64,000 nt of DNA from assembly GCA_963675135.1 (NCBI GenBank), contig OY776126.1:18789195-18853194 (forward strand), read 5' to 3'. The position numbers were made by a program, and so were the translations under genes. Below, piece by piece: positions 20,601-29,672 of the stretch. Below the pieces are notes generated by a model that saw only the letters and a list, made by a program, of their open reading frames with translations, searched no databases and was not told the origin of the DNA. Each line of letters starts with the position of its first letter. The stretch's first letter is position 1. The stretch comes from Galeopsis tetrahit (Eukaryota > Streptophyta > Magnoliopsida > Lamiales > Lamiaceae).

Positions 20601-21197
20601 CACAGAGTCAAAACTCCCAGTGACTCCTAGCAACATTTTTGATGCGATATCAAGAAGAGTCTTGTATTTGTCAAGTAGCTCCTTCTTCTTGACCACAGGA
20701 ACTTTTCCATCGCTTTTCAATTTCAGTTGTTTTCCACAGAAAATACTCAAATACCTCAACTCTCTGCCTTCAGCATATCTTTCGATATCTATCGATCCGG
20801 ATGGCAATTTCAGTGATTCTGTTAAAACTTCACGAGTGATTTCCACTCTCCTTCTTCCAACAAAGGCTTCAATCGATTCGCCTTGTCGAGTGGCAGTAGC
20901 ATAAAACTCTAACACTTCTTCCTCCAGCACAACTTCAGGAAATGCCTCCAAATAGGGTCTCAAACCGCATCTGAAGCATTTTATCAAAATTTCTTTGTTG
21001 TCTTCAGTGTGATTCCCTTTGAAAAACACCGATCCTTCTACATGCACTCTTCCTTCAGTGATGTACTTACCGAGATCAAACCTAGCTTGCATGTTAGTAC
21101 GAGCATCAAATATCAAAACGATCGACATAGTAGACTGATTATCAAACTCAAGAGATTTCGAAAGAGTTTGAATGTTTGAGATGTTATGAATAATCAA
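17673..21197 (-). CDS. Extra ORF downstream of pol ('env-like' position), 1174 codons
   Basis: One uninterrupted frame between pol and the 3' LTR, the position where Sireviruses carry an 'env-like' ORF. A second in-frame Met 23 codons in (MSIVLIFDARTNMQARFDLG) may be the real start. The N-terminal 270 residues look globular (LIKCFRCGLRPYLEAFPEVV). Next comes an acidic and Ser/Thr-rich stretch, then long predicted coiled coils (QVDFSEKRSISFARSLAEES region) and a Lys/Glu-rich C-terminal part ending in a folded-looking segment with Trp residues. I see no signal peptide, membrane helix or fusion-like segment, so the name env-like is positional only. Function unknown. It is the only long frame of this element without a stop. 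Confidence 0.8.
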   Translation of the reverse strand: MIIHNISNIQTLSKSLEFDNQSTMSIVLIFDARTNMQARFDLGKYITEGRVHVEGSVFFKGNHTEDNKEILIKCFRCGLRPYLEAFPEVVLEEEVLEFYATATRQGESIEAFVGRRRVEITREVLTESLKLPSGSIDIERYAEGRELRYLSIFCGKQLKLKSDGKVPVVKKKELLDKYKTLLDIASKMLLGVTGSFDSVTPQKARVMAVIHDGITEGNWSKLFLDRLMYYKKNVQVDTSTVNWVVSANVSFGNKLSIILPILLPNKTSWSKGKSFHPLKHYLKKEALAKQAAARSAALRQVQINPDDAMIEAASSSSGEDESGSEGSEEAKAGTSGRLVQYVEEEAMIEAAGDSEETHSDKEPETEEEELQVYRLVRVESSPSPDKSTEEKVGTSSQTLSIPLSLPVKTKARSLRSRAKPVPKTSSVLAVQPLRANITPHTTIFDTVDTSTTVEPNQATLKPQETTIQIPITSTEYVEPLNPSTSDKTPVATATTETGTPPAQTPSDVRFESLVYYPMCLREKRVRAKVSHNLKKRLSSIEIDTSSEQYEKLIRICTWVALNKSSTDDLFEVIQGMGGISNFMDWEMEQRENSGVQDYSELLPPHVLTALVKQMLNVPDDVLPASHMFDIGIQTDLPEEELRAVTIEAGIQTSDQSEDESEKSTDDDSFHFGVEDDEFMDAVMFTEDELVEKVQEEVVTEVQSSTQGFSEGYLTELKSDLRDVVHSAVDEFLNSKVKDVLVEQNQSLVDSSRELIVGEVNKMDSTFRAELYAEVERFLQKQVDFSEKRSISFARSLAEESSKMERLYRVKIEIADEQRREAQDQLVRSQAILTELTKQNTLLRQTAVHFKDELAINSKRLESTVDRLDKMSHDQTHQRQIELAAEAMKEALKEEMTRFTSLFTLKASDEAKKGEETSRVEEKSSAEPEVKAAATAIEELRYPKRGRLVKKADLEQAEEQKRLLKGKSIASPEVETQTRQVKRKLVLEKKKEELGDILADIGDEEVEALHKKQKLEEDRYANKKLLGKHIKMLLKLKTDPDQVEDAYIDNFIDDEHKDAWFKVKLKWELDHWIIRKFGDPESKEELYAIFDKFMETQDRNLWNLIMRIATALSFNILVPIFPKWITPMLGSGKRIDYNHIKKFEEDLLDKEKIETEEHMTIIHKRLLDAFGVPSS

Positions 21198-22029
21198 GAG
21201 ATAAGAACTTGTGAGCAGTTATGAACGAGTAGTATGGGTTTTGTTAAACCTTGAATGTTGAAATCAATGGTTGAGATTGAAAGATTTAATCCAATGGACA
21301 CATATGAAAGTCTTTTGAAATTCAGTTTGGCGGAATCGAGAATATTACGTGATTTAGTATCGTAAAATTTGAAATCCGCCTTTTCTATTGGTAGATAAAT
21401 GGGGTGTACATATCTGACTTAGTATAGTAGAGTTTTGGCGCGAATTGGGTATATACACCTCATTAAAAGGAGTGTATAAATCCAATTCTAGGTTTTTCAA
21501 AATTTTCATTACTCAAATTACATATACCCTTAATTCGAATTGATTACACACTTGGAGTATGTTAATCAAGAGTACACTTATCTTATCTGTTCGAGTCTAT
21601 TCAGAACAGACGAGTAGACTTAAGCGCACAAGACGAGTTCCCCCTTCGACTATGCTTGTCTACTTTGAACATCAAACGACTATTTGAACCTGTCTTATCT
21701 TGCACTGTAGATTAGATGTAATACAAGTAGTCGAGTAGAATAATTAGAATGAATATCAATCTAAGTCAATGATCAAGGTTCAAACAAGATGATTGTTACC
21801 AAACTGAAGAGTCAACATAAGGATCTTTAAGAAATCAAAGATTCCCCCTTAAATGTTTATTCCCTTAGTATTACCCTCAGCTTTACCAGCTTCCTCATCG
21901 GGTTGTTTGGTCAACTTGTCTGACCTTGTATACCTGTCTGTTGGGTGAGTAGACGAGTGCTCTATGCTTTTGATAACTTGTTTGTTTCTCCTTTCTTCTT
22001 AGGACTGTACCTGTCTAGTTAGTATATTT
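21198..22029 (-). other. Non-coding spacer between pol and the extra ORF
   Basis: About 830 bp with no convincing frame. It contains G-rich purine runs on the minus strand and several CTTGTCT/GTCTACT motifs, and probably holds the leader or promoter of the extra ORF. Confidence 0.5.
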
Positions 22030-23031
22030 CTACATACTAGTAGGATCAAGATCAATTAGTCCTAGACTAATGCATAATTCACGAAATCGGGCCTCAGCTA
22101 ATGGTTTTGTGAAAATATCAGCTCTTTGATGATCAGTGTGAATCTTTTCCATGCGAATATCCTTCTTTTCTACATGATCACGTATGAAATGATGTTTCAC
22201 ATCGACGTGCTTACAACGTGTGTGCAGAACAGGATTTTGTGTAATGGCAATAGCACTATTACTATCACAAAAAATAGGAACATTTGATTCACAAATATTA
22301 TAATCTCTAAGTTGTTGAATAAGCCATAATAATTGACTACAACAACTACCAGCAGCCATGTACTCGGCTTCAGTAGTAGAGGTAGAAACACTTGTCTGCT
22401 TTTTCGAAAACCATGAAATAAGTTTTGTGCCTATGAATTGACAAGAACCAGATGTAGATTTCCTATCTATTCTACAACCGCCAAAATCAGAATCAGAGTA
22501 GCCACTTAGAGATAGATCATCATTTGAAGGATACCATATACCACGATTGATGGTCCCTTTCAAATATTTCAATATCCTTTTAGTGGTTTCCATATGACTC
22601 TCTTTTGGATTAGCTTGAAAACGAGCACATACACCAACAGAAAATGCAATATCAGGTCTACTAGCAGTCAAGTACAGTAATGAACCAATAAGTTCACGGT
22701 AATGAGTTTGATCAGCACACTTACCATTCTCGTCTGGGTCCATCCTGTAAGTAGGTTGCATAGGTACTCCAGAAGATTTACATGTCTTAATACCATACTT
22801 GTCTAGTAGATTACGAGTATACTTTGCTTGATTTATGAAAATCCCTTCTGGGGTCTGTTTTACTTGAAGTCCAAGAAAGTAATTCATTTCACCCATCATT
22901 GACATCTCAAATTTACTTTGCATGAGTGTTGAGAAACTTTCACTCAGCTTTTTGTTAGGTGATCCAAAAATGATGTCATCTACGTAAATTTGGACGAGTA
23001 AAATGTCTTTCCCTTCTTGTCTTCTAAACAA
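22030..23031 (-). pseudogene. SIRE-like pol, C-terminal part: RT active site and RNase H
   Basis: Begins in frame after a TAA stop at 23065-23067. It carries the RT core LLVQIYVDDIIFGSP (YVDD box) and the copia RNase H with TEAEYMAAGSCCSQLLW, CDSNSAI and ADIFTKPL. It ends normally at SLGLIDLDPTSM. The upstream stop is in the same frame as 23065-25317, so a single nonsense change disables pol. Confidence 0.9.
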
Positions 23032-23064
23032 GGTTCTATCGACTTTGCCCTTAGTAAAACCATT

Positions 23065-25317
23065 TTATAATAGAAATTGAGAAAGAGTATCGTACCAGGC
23101 TCTTGGAGCTTGCTTTAGTCCATATAAGGCCTTCTTTAATCTGTATACCTGGTTACCTTTGACTTCGAAACCTGGGGGTTGTTCAACATACACTTCTTCC
23201 GCAAGAATACCATTAAGAAATGCACTTTTAACATCCATTTGATATACGGTAAATTTCATGTAAGCAGCATATGCAAGGAACAATCGAATGGCTTCTAGTC
23301 TAGCAACAGGAGCATATATTTCATCATAATCTATGCCTTCAGCTTGTGAATAGCCTTGAGCTACTAATCTAGCCTTATTACGAACAACTACATCATTCTC
23401 ATCTTTCTTATTCTTGAAAATCCATCGAGTGCCAACTACATTATGATGTTTAGGTCTATCAACAAGTTCCCAGACGTCATTTCGAACAAACTGATTCAAC
23501 TCGTCTTGCATAGCGATGATCCAATTACTATCAGCTAAAGCCTCTTTGATGGTTTTAGGCTCGATAGATGAGAGGAAGCAACACCAGCAAAACAAAGATG
23601 GACTAGGTTGTTCTTGTGACTCAAAGAGTTGTCGTCTAGTCTTTACACCAATAGTAGAGTCTCCAATGATGTTTTCAGTATCATGAGCAGATTTCCATGT
23701 TTTTCTAGTCTTTGTAAGCATAGTATCATCATCTAGATCAGTTATAGCATCATGCATGTCAACATCATTTATATCATCAACAGATTTACCTGGAGTAGAT
23801 GAGTCAACTAGAGCAGGCATGTCTACTGGTCTAGTAGACTTACCTTGAGCACTTACCCTTTCCTTGTCATCAGATTCGAGGGCTTTCATGAATGGATTGT
23901 ATGCTTGAACGGATTCATATACCTCTGAATCTTTGTCAGATTCGATAGTTAGCTCAGTAACTTTCTCACTGATCTTGTTGGCAGACGAGTCCTGTTGAGA
24001 TTCATCGAAAACCACATGTGGTGTTTCTTCCACACAAAGGGTTGAGTAGTTGAATACTCTAAATGCTTTGCTAGTCGAGGAGTATCCTAAGAATATCCAC
24101 TCGTCTGCTTTAGCATCAAATGCATTCAACTTGCTTTTCCCATTGTTATGGATAAAACACTTACAACCAAATATATGGAAATATGAAACTCTGGGTTTTC
24201 GACCTTTCCATACCTCATAGGGTGTCTTACCTAGTGCTTTATTGATAGCACTTCTATTTTGTGAGTGGCATGCAGTATTGATAGCTTCTGCCCAAAACTT
24301 CTGAGGCGTATTATACTCTGTCAGCATGGTCCTGCAGGCCTCCTTAAGAGTTTTGTTCCTTCGCTCTGCTACTCCATTTTGTTGTGGTGTCCTTGCTGCA
24401 CTAGTAAGGTGCTGGATGCCACGCTTAGAACAAAATTCTTTAATATAGCAGTTAATGAATTCAGTACCCTTGTCACTACGGATCTTGACAATGGACTGAT
24501 TCTTCTCAACCTGTAGTTTCTTCAACAGATCAGGCAAAAGTGTTTGTGTATCACTCTTCTTGTGTAAGAAGACTACCCAAGTGAACTTAGAATAGTCATC
24601 TACCACAACAAGTGTGTACCTTCGACCGTTCAAAGTTGGAGGAGTTATTGGGCCATGTAGGTCCATATGTAGGAGTTCGAGAACTCTACTTGTTGAGAGG
24701 GATGGAATAGATTTAAAGGAACCTTTTACCTGTTTACCTTTCTGACAGGACGTGCATACATGTGACTTGTAGTAGACTTCATTGGGAATACCTTCCACAA
24801 GGTAGTCTCTGGCTATCTTATTAAGAACCTTAAAGTTTAGATGACAGAGGCGTCTATGCCAGAGCCAGCCAAGTTCTTTAGGATTCTTAGTAAGCAGACA
24901 GGTGTCCCTCGGACAACTGTTCCAGTTCACTATGTACACACTTCCTTGTCTTATGCCGACCAGTAGGACTGTGTGTGTCCTCTTGTCAATGATTTCACAT
25001 TTGCGACTCTTGAACTGCACCTTGTATCCACGATCACAGAATTGTGAAACAGAGAGTAAATTGTATTTCAAGCCTTCAACATATGAGACATCTTGGATCT
25101 CTATGTCTCCATTCCGAATGTAACCGAATCCTTTGGTAACAGCAGTGGAGCTATCACCAAATATTACTTTTGGTCCTTCTTGCTCATGGTAGCTTGATAG
25201 AAGTGTCTTAGTACCAGTCATGTGGTGCGAACAACCACTGTCTATGTACCAATTTTCTCCTATTGAGCCACCCTTCTTGTATAGATCGAGTCGACCCTGC
25301 ATTAGATGATATTTCAT
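23065..25317 (-). pseudogene. SIRE-like pol, N-terminal part: protease, integrase, RT fingers
   Basis: Protease motif WYIDSGCSHHMTG starts the segment. The GAG-pre-integrase (LWHRRLCHLNFKVLNKIA, then CTSCQKGK) and the integrase core follow: MDLHGP and VVDDYSKFTW, IRSDKGTEF, and QQNGVAERRN give the D, D and E residues. The RT begins at WIFKNKKDENDVVVRNKARL, passes DVKSAFLNG and YGLKQAPRAWYDTL, and ends at the TAA stop. The frame differs from that of the gag segment upstream (25338-26573), so a frameshift or degenerate stretch lies at about 25318-25340. Confidence 0.9.
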
Positions 25318-25337
25318 AATTTAGGTACCCTCCTTGT

Positions 25338-26573
25338 TTATTGGGGTCCTGGGGGGTTAGTCAAGTTCAATGGAATCCAAATGTACATTGGGGTCCTGAA
25401 CAAGTTTGATCTTCTAAGCTTTCGACCATATTTGTTGCAAAATAAGACCTTGTTGTCCTTATCTGACCTATCGGTCGAGTTCGGGTCTACTCTTTGGAGA
25501 TAGCCTTTCGACTTGATCTCTACTTGAGCAGGCACTTGTCTATGATAGTCAGAGTAGGGTTTATATGCATTAGGTCCATACGGTTTATAGACATGTTTAG
25601 GTCTTTCTTCTCCTTCGATATCATATGACAAAGGTGGAGGATATAGAACAGCTTGTGTACGATATTTTGGACCTTCCTGTCTAGGTCTAGATGAGTAGAG
25701 TTGAGACTGCCTTATGAAAGGAGGTCTAGACTCTTGTCGTCTAGTCTGTACTTGTCTAGTACTAGTCTCCTCGGGATACCAATCCTCGTATCTGACCTGG
25801 TTGGGTCGTCTACGATTAGTGGTCCTTAGAAGATTAGTTCTAGGTTGGACAGGCTTGTTGTTACCATTCTTTTTACCTCCTATGGTAATTGGAATGTTAA
25901 CTCGAGCTTGTTTTGGTACAGTACCTTTAGATGGAGTATTAATATCGTATATCATTGGTCCTTTTCCTTTATCATTAGTCAAAGAGCTTGAGATGAAGAT
26001 AGTAGGGTTCTTAGGAACTTGAGTAGACGAGCTGGGTGTCACAGCACCTATGCCTGTCTTGTCAGCAGGAGCCCTATACCTATCTGACAGTTCAAGGTTA
26101 ACCTTAGAGGAGTTAACCAGGTCAGTAAGTTTAAGGTCTAGAGTGACAACCTCAGTTTCTAAGAACTTATTACGTTCTTCAAGCTTTTTGCACTTGTTTT
26201 TTAAAACATTGAATTCATGTTTCTCAGTAGCATGTGTCTTAAGTAGGTCTTGATACAACTTGTCTGTTAATGCACACTTGTCTTTGAGTTGACTCAACTC
26301 TTCTTGCAAGCGTTCATTTAGGACTGTTATATTAGGATCTACTTTAGACTGAGCTTCCTTAAGATAAATGATTTCTTGTCTTAAAATGATGTTTTCGTCA
26401 CTGACTTCAATGATTGCCTTGTTGGCAAGTAGGAGGTCGTCTTCAACTGCACTAGTAGAGTGCTGAAGGCTACTCCCTACTTTGCTACTGGCAGTGTCAC
26501 TTTCATCAGATTCTGATTCATCACAAGATTGAAAAGATGTTGCAGATGATACCTCTTGGTCGATTTTAGCCAT
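25338..26573 (-). pseudogene. SIRE-like gag-pol linker with coiled coil
   Basis: Same frame as gag (26577-27881) and separated from it only by a TGA stop. It encodes an acidic start, a long Glu/Lys/Leu-rich coiled coil (LKDKCALTDKLYQDLLKTHA region) and a basic Arg/Pro/Tyr-rich tail. Sirevirus Gag proteins are known for a C-terminal coiled coil of this kind that binds cellular light-chain dynein-like proteins; that binding is not visible here. Confidence 0.75.
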
Positions 26574-26576
26574 GCA

Positions 26577-27881
26577 TCATAGACCATCATCTACTATGAA
26601 AGCTTCATCGTGATCTGGTTCAGACGGGTAGCTAGATGAGGATGATGGCAACTCGTCTGAGTCAGAATCAGAGTCATCATTAGCCATCATTGCCTTCTTA
26701 CCACGGTTGTATCTTCTTTCCCTTCGTGCTTTGCGTTCTTCTCGATCATCAGTGCTCAGGTCTGGACATTCATATATGTAGTGACCTGGCTTTTCACAGT
26801 TATAGCACAAGAGATCATTAGTAGCCTTTTTAATAGGAGAGTTATTCCTTCGTTTATCACGTCTATCAGAACGAGTAATCTTCCTACCATCAGACTCTCT
26901 ATCTTGTCTGTTACCTTTCGAGACTTCGTCTCTCCTTTCGGAAGAGTTTCGGTCTCGTCTGGTCTCAGACGAGTTCTTAGAAGCAGACCCTCTATGCTCT
27001 CTATAGAACTTCTTATATCTTCCGAAACGTTTATTCAGCCTATCAAACTTTCTAACCATGAGGCTTACCTGATCCTTCAGACTTAGATCAGTATCTAACT
27101 CGTCTTTCACAAAAGTAGACCTAGTTTTAGACTTCGACCTGTCTACCTTAGACGAACTAGCCTTAAAAGCAACGTTCTTAGATACAGCATGTTCTCTGTC
27201 ACTACTTACTATAGGTTCATCTTCGTCTAAATCAAACTCATGAGCCTTTAGAGTTTGAAACATGGTCTCTGCTGTCCACACGTCTATATCTTGGGTATTC
27301 TTAACAAGCATTTTTACCATTTTCCATCGACTATCAAGGCTTTTGAGAATCCTAAGATTGATATCTCGCGGAGTATAAGATTTACCAAGGACTTCCAAGT
27401 CATTCATGATTTTGGTAAAACGAGTATCCAACTGGTCTATTGTTTCGCCAGCTTTCATATGAAATGATTCGAATCTTTGGACTGCTGTAGAAAGCTTGCT
27501 TTCTTTGATTAGGGATGTCCCTTCACAAATGATAGCTAAGCGATCCCACATTTCTTTGGCAGTTTTACATTTTAACACTTTTCCCAGATACTCATTAGGA
27601 AGAGTGTGTAAGATGTAATTCTTAGCCAAACTATCCAAATTATTCTGTCTCATTTCTTCTGAGGTTAGTTCTGACCTTGGTTTCTTGACGAGTGTGCCCA
27701 CGGGTTGATTTATGTCGAGGGCAGCAGTATTGGGGACCATGGTCACAATTGGACCTTCAGTGATGACGGAGATCATTAAGTCGTGAGTGGAACTGAAGAT
27801 GGCTTCCATCCTTAGTTTCCAATAGTCATAGTCTTGAACCTGGAACTTAGGTAACTTGTTAGCACTAATTTCGAGAGACAT
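26577..27881 (-). CDS. SIRE-like gag, 434 codons with CCHC knuckle
   Basis: Starts MSLEISANKLPKFQVQDYDY and has a UBN2-type copia gag core (LAKNYILHTLPNEYLGKVLK, then AKEMWDRLAIICEG). The zinc knuckle is CYNCEKPGHYIYEC. It ends at a TGA that a C-to-T change in a CGA codon would explain, because the frame continues open immediately after it. Gag would package the element's RNA. Confidence 0.88.
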   Translation of the reverse strand: MSLEISANKLPKFQVQDYDYWKLRMEAIFSSTHDLMISVITEGPIVTMVPNTAALDINQPVGTLVKKPRSELTSEEMRQNNLDSLAKNYILHTLPNEYLGKVLKCKTAKEMWDRLAIICEGTSLIKESKLSTAVQRFESFHMKAGETIDQLDTRFTKIMNDLEVLGKSYTPRDINLRILKSLDSRWKMVKMLVKNTQDIDVWTAETMFQTLKAHEFDLDEDEPIVSSDREHAVSKNVAFKASSSKVDRSKSKTRSTFVKDELDTDLSLKDQVSLMVRKFDRLNKRFGRYKKFYREHRGSASKNSSETRRDRNSSERRDEVSKGNRQDRESDGRKITRSDRRDKRRNNSPIKKATNDLLCYNCEKPGHYIYECPDLSTDDREERKARRERRYNRGKKAMMANDDSDSDSDELPSSSSSYPSEPDHDEAFIVDDGL

Positions 27882-28035
27882 GATTCAAGAAGATACAAAT
27901 ATTACAGTATAGTATCAAGAAACAGATGTTTTCAAGTTCAGCGATAAAGAACACGTAAGAGTACGTATAGACACGGACCAAGACTTCACCCAAGTCTTGA
28001 GTTGGTTATCAAGAAACAGCAGTTCGTAAACTACT

Positions 28036-28047
28036 GCTCTGATACCA
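28036..28047 (-). promoter_or_regulatory. tRNA-iMet-type primer binding site (SIRE-like copia)
   Basis: Minus strand TGGTATCAGAGC, two bases inside the 5' LTR, matches the 3' end of plant initiator tRNA-Met, the usual copia primer. Confidence 0.88.
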
Positions 28048-28049
28048 CT

Positions 28050-29124
28050 TGTAGGTCCCTAAGTTGAGTTAATATCGAGGGAAGCTAAAGAAAATGTCTA
28101 GAGGGGGTGAATAGACTTTTTCTAAAATCTTTCGATATATCAGAATTACAATGTGCGGAATACGAAATTAACAATGAGCCCAATTAAAGTTTATACTCAA
28201 CTTATTTCGAGAACTCTGTTTTATGTATACTCAACTAGTCTTGTTCAGATATGTAATTCAATCGATCAATCAGTTAATCAATTAAACAACAAACAAAATA
28301 ATAAAGTAAATCAAACACGAGATTTATAGTGGTTCGACAACTTGTCTACATCCACTCTCACAACTCCAGTCGTGAAATTCTTATTAACTCGTCCAATCGA
28401 GTAATATGTTCTTGTAGCTTTAAGTCCCAAGAAATAAGACTTAGATCTTCTCGATTATATCTCCAGATATTTATAGACTTCTAATTCCAAGAACTTTCAG
28501 TTGTGTAACAACCTTTCTTGAAAACTAACTTGTAACTGATTCCTCATATCCTTTAACGCGTTTCTTCAGTTAATTAGTTATTCCTTAACTAATCCTTCAA
28601 TCTTTATCTTCAACACGCTTTTGTAACTAACTTCAAGTTGACCTGTCTTGTTTAAGTCGCGCACCTGTCTTGTCCAGTAGTAGTAGACTGTGTCTTCTAC
28701 TTGTCTTGTGCAGTAGACTTCTTCAGATTACAACATAGAACTAATCTAGTCCTATCCTCTAATCCTAACAAGACTATTACATTACTTTAAGCTCTTGTTT
28801 ACAAAGCTTAGTCAACTTAGAAAACTATACAAAGAATCTAAAAATCATGAGCTCTAATACAACAATTATTCATAGCTCAATAACAATCTAACATATACGA
28901 ATAACAAATATGAAGTACTTATAAATCATACTTATCTTTCAATAATACTTGTCTTTTAAAACTAGTACTTGTCTTGTGAACTCTACTGGTCTTGTACAAG
29001 ATGACTTCAACTTAACTAGACTAGATCAGTCAACACTTAGAAAATATTCAAGTCTTCTTTTGGCTTATCAAAACTTCATCTTTTATCATCATTTAGGATT
29101 TGTTCTAGGATTCATATCCCAACA
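28050..29124 (-). repeat. 5' LTR of the SIRE-like copia (deleted, 1075 bp)
   Basis: Matches the 3' LTR except for one base in a G run and the loss of about 226 bp. The deletion joins CTCCAGATAT to TTATAGACTTC across a short TAT microhomology. In the 3' LTR the lost segment is at about 16590-16815. The deletion may have removed promoter sequence. Confidence 0.92.
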
Positions 29125-29660
29125 GCGACAACCGGGGCAAGAAGCGTCGCGACGACAGCGACGACCTTCGCCAGCAGCTCAATCGCCAGAAATTGGCTCC
29201 CCCCATGCCGAACAATCCGCCAGGCGACATCGATAATGTGGGTGGAGCATGCTTGGTTTTGGAAGGCCCCTTAGGGGGAACTCAGTCCGGGAAAGCTCTG
29301 TCTGTTCGCCGACAACAGAGTGAGGTGCAAGCACTTAACAATGTGCATCAAGTGTGCGTCGCTCCTTCTGCCGAGCAGCCTCCATCCCACCAACTCGTTT
29401 TCACAAACGACGATTTAAATGGCGTGGTGCAACCAAACAACGATGCTTTGGTCATCACAGGGAAAATCATGGGAACAAACGTCCATCGGATGATGGTCGA
29501 CACTGGGGCATACACCAACATCCTCTTCAAGCATACCTTGGATGCTCTTGGTGGATATGCAGATTACATCGAGCCTTGCGATGATATAATCGTAGGTTTC
29601 GGGGACACACGCAACCTTCCCATTGGGAAAATCAGACTGTCTCTGGAGTTGGCATCGTGA
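29125..29660 (+). CDS. Gypsy gag C-terminus and protease
   Basis: Resumes the gag frame after the copia insertion. A basic Arg/Asp segment precedes the aspartic protease with HRMMVDTGAYTNILF (active-site DTGA) near 29490-29530. It ends at TGA 29658-29660. The frame is the same as that of the RT part from 29673, so this is one nonsense codon. The protease would cut the polyprotein in the particle. Confidence 0.87.
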
Positions 29661-29672
29661 AACGAGCCTGAG

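Larger units (their letters stand above)
16170..29124 (-). mobile_element. Sirevirus-like Ty1/copia retrotransposon, inserted in gypsy gag
   Basis: LTRs at 16170-17471 and 28050-29124 (TGTAGG..CCAACA on the plus strand) with perfect TSD GCGAC (16165-16169 and 29125-29129). The coding strand is minus. It has a tRNA-iMet-type primer binding site, gag with CCHC, a coiled-coil region, protease-integrase-RT-RNase H, and a long extra ORF between pol and the 3' LTR, the arrangement of the SIRE/Maximus lineage. Two in-frame stops and one frame change break gag-pol; the extra ORF is open. The LTRs look identical apart from one G and a 226-bp deletion, so this insertion looks recent. Confidence 0.92.

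Noticed and set aside
17673..21197. True retroviral envelope protein
   Set aside because: No signal peptide, membrane helix or surface/transmembrane arrangement is visible; only its position resembles env.
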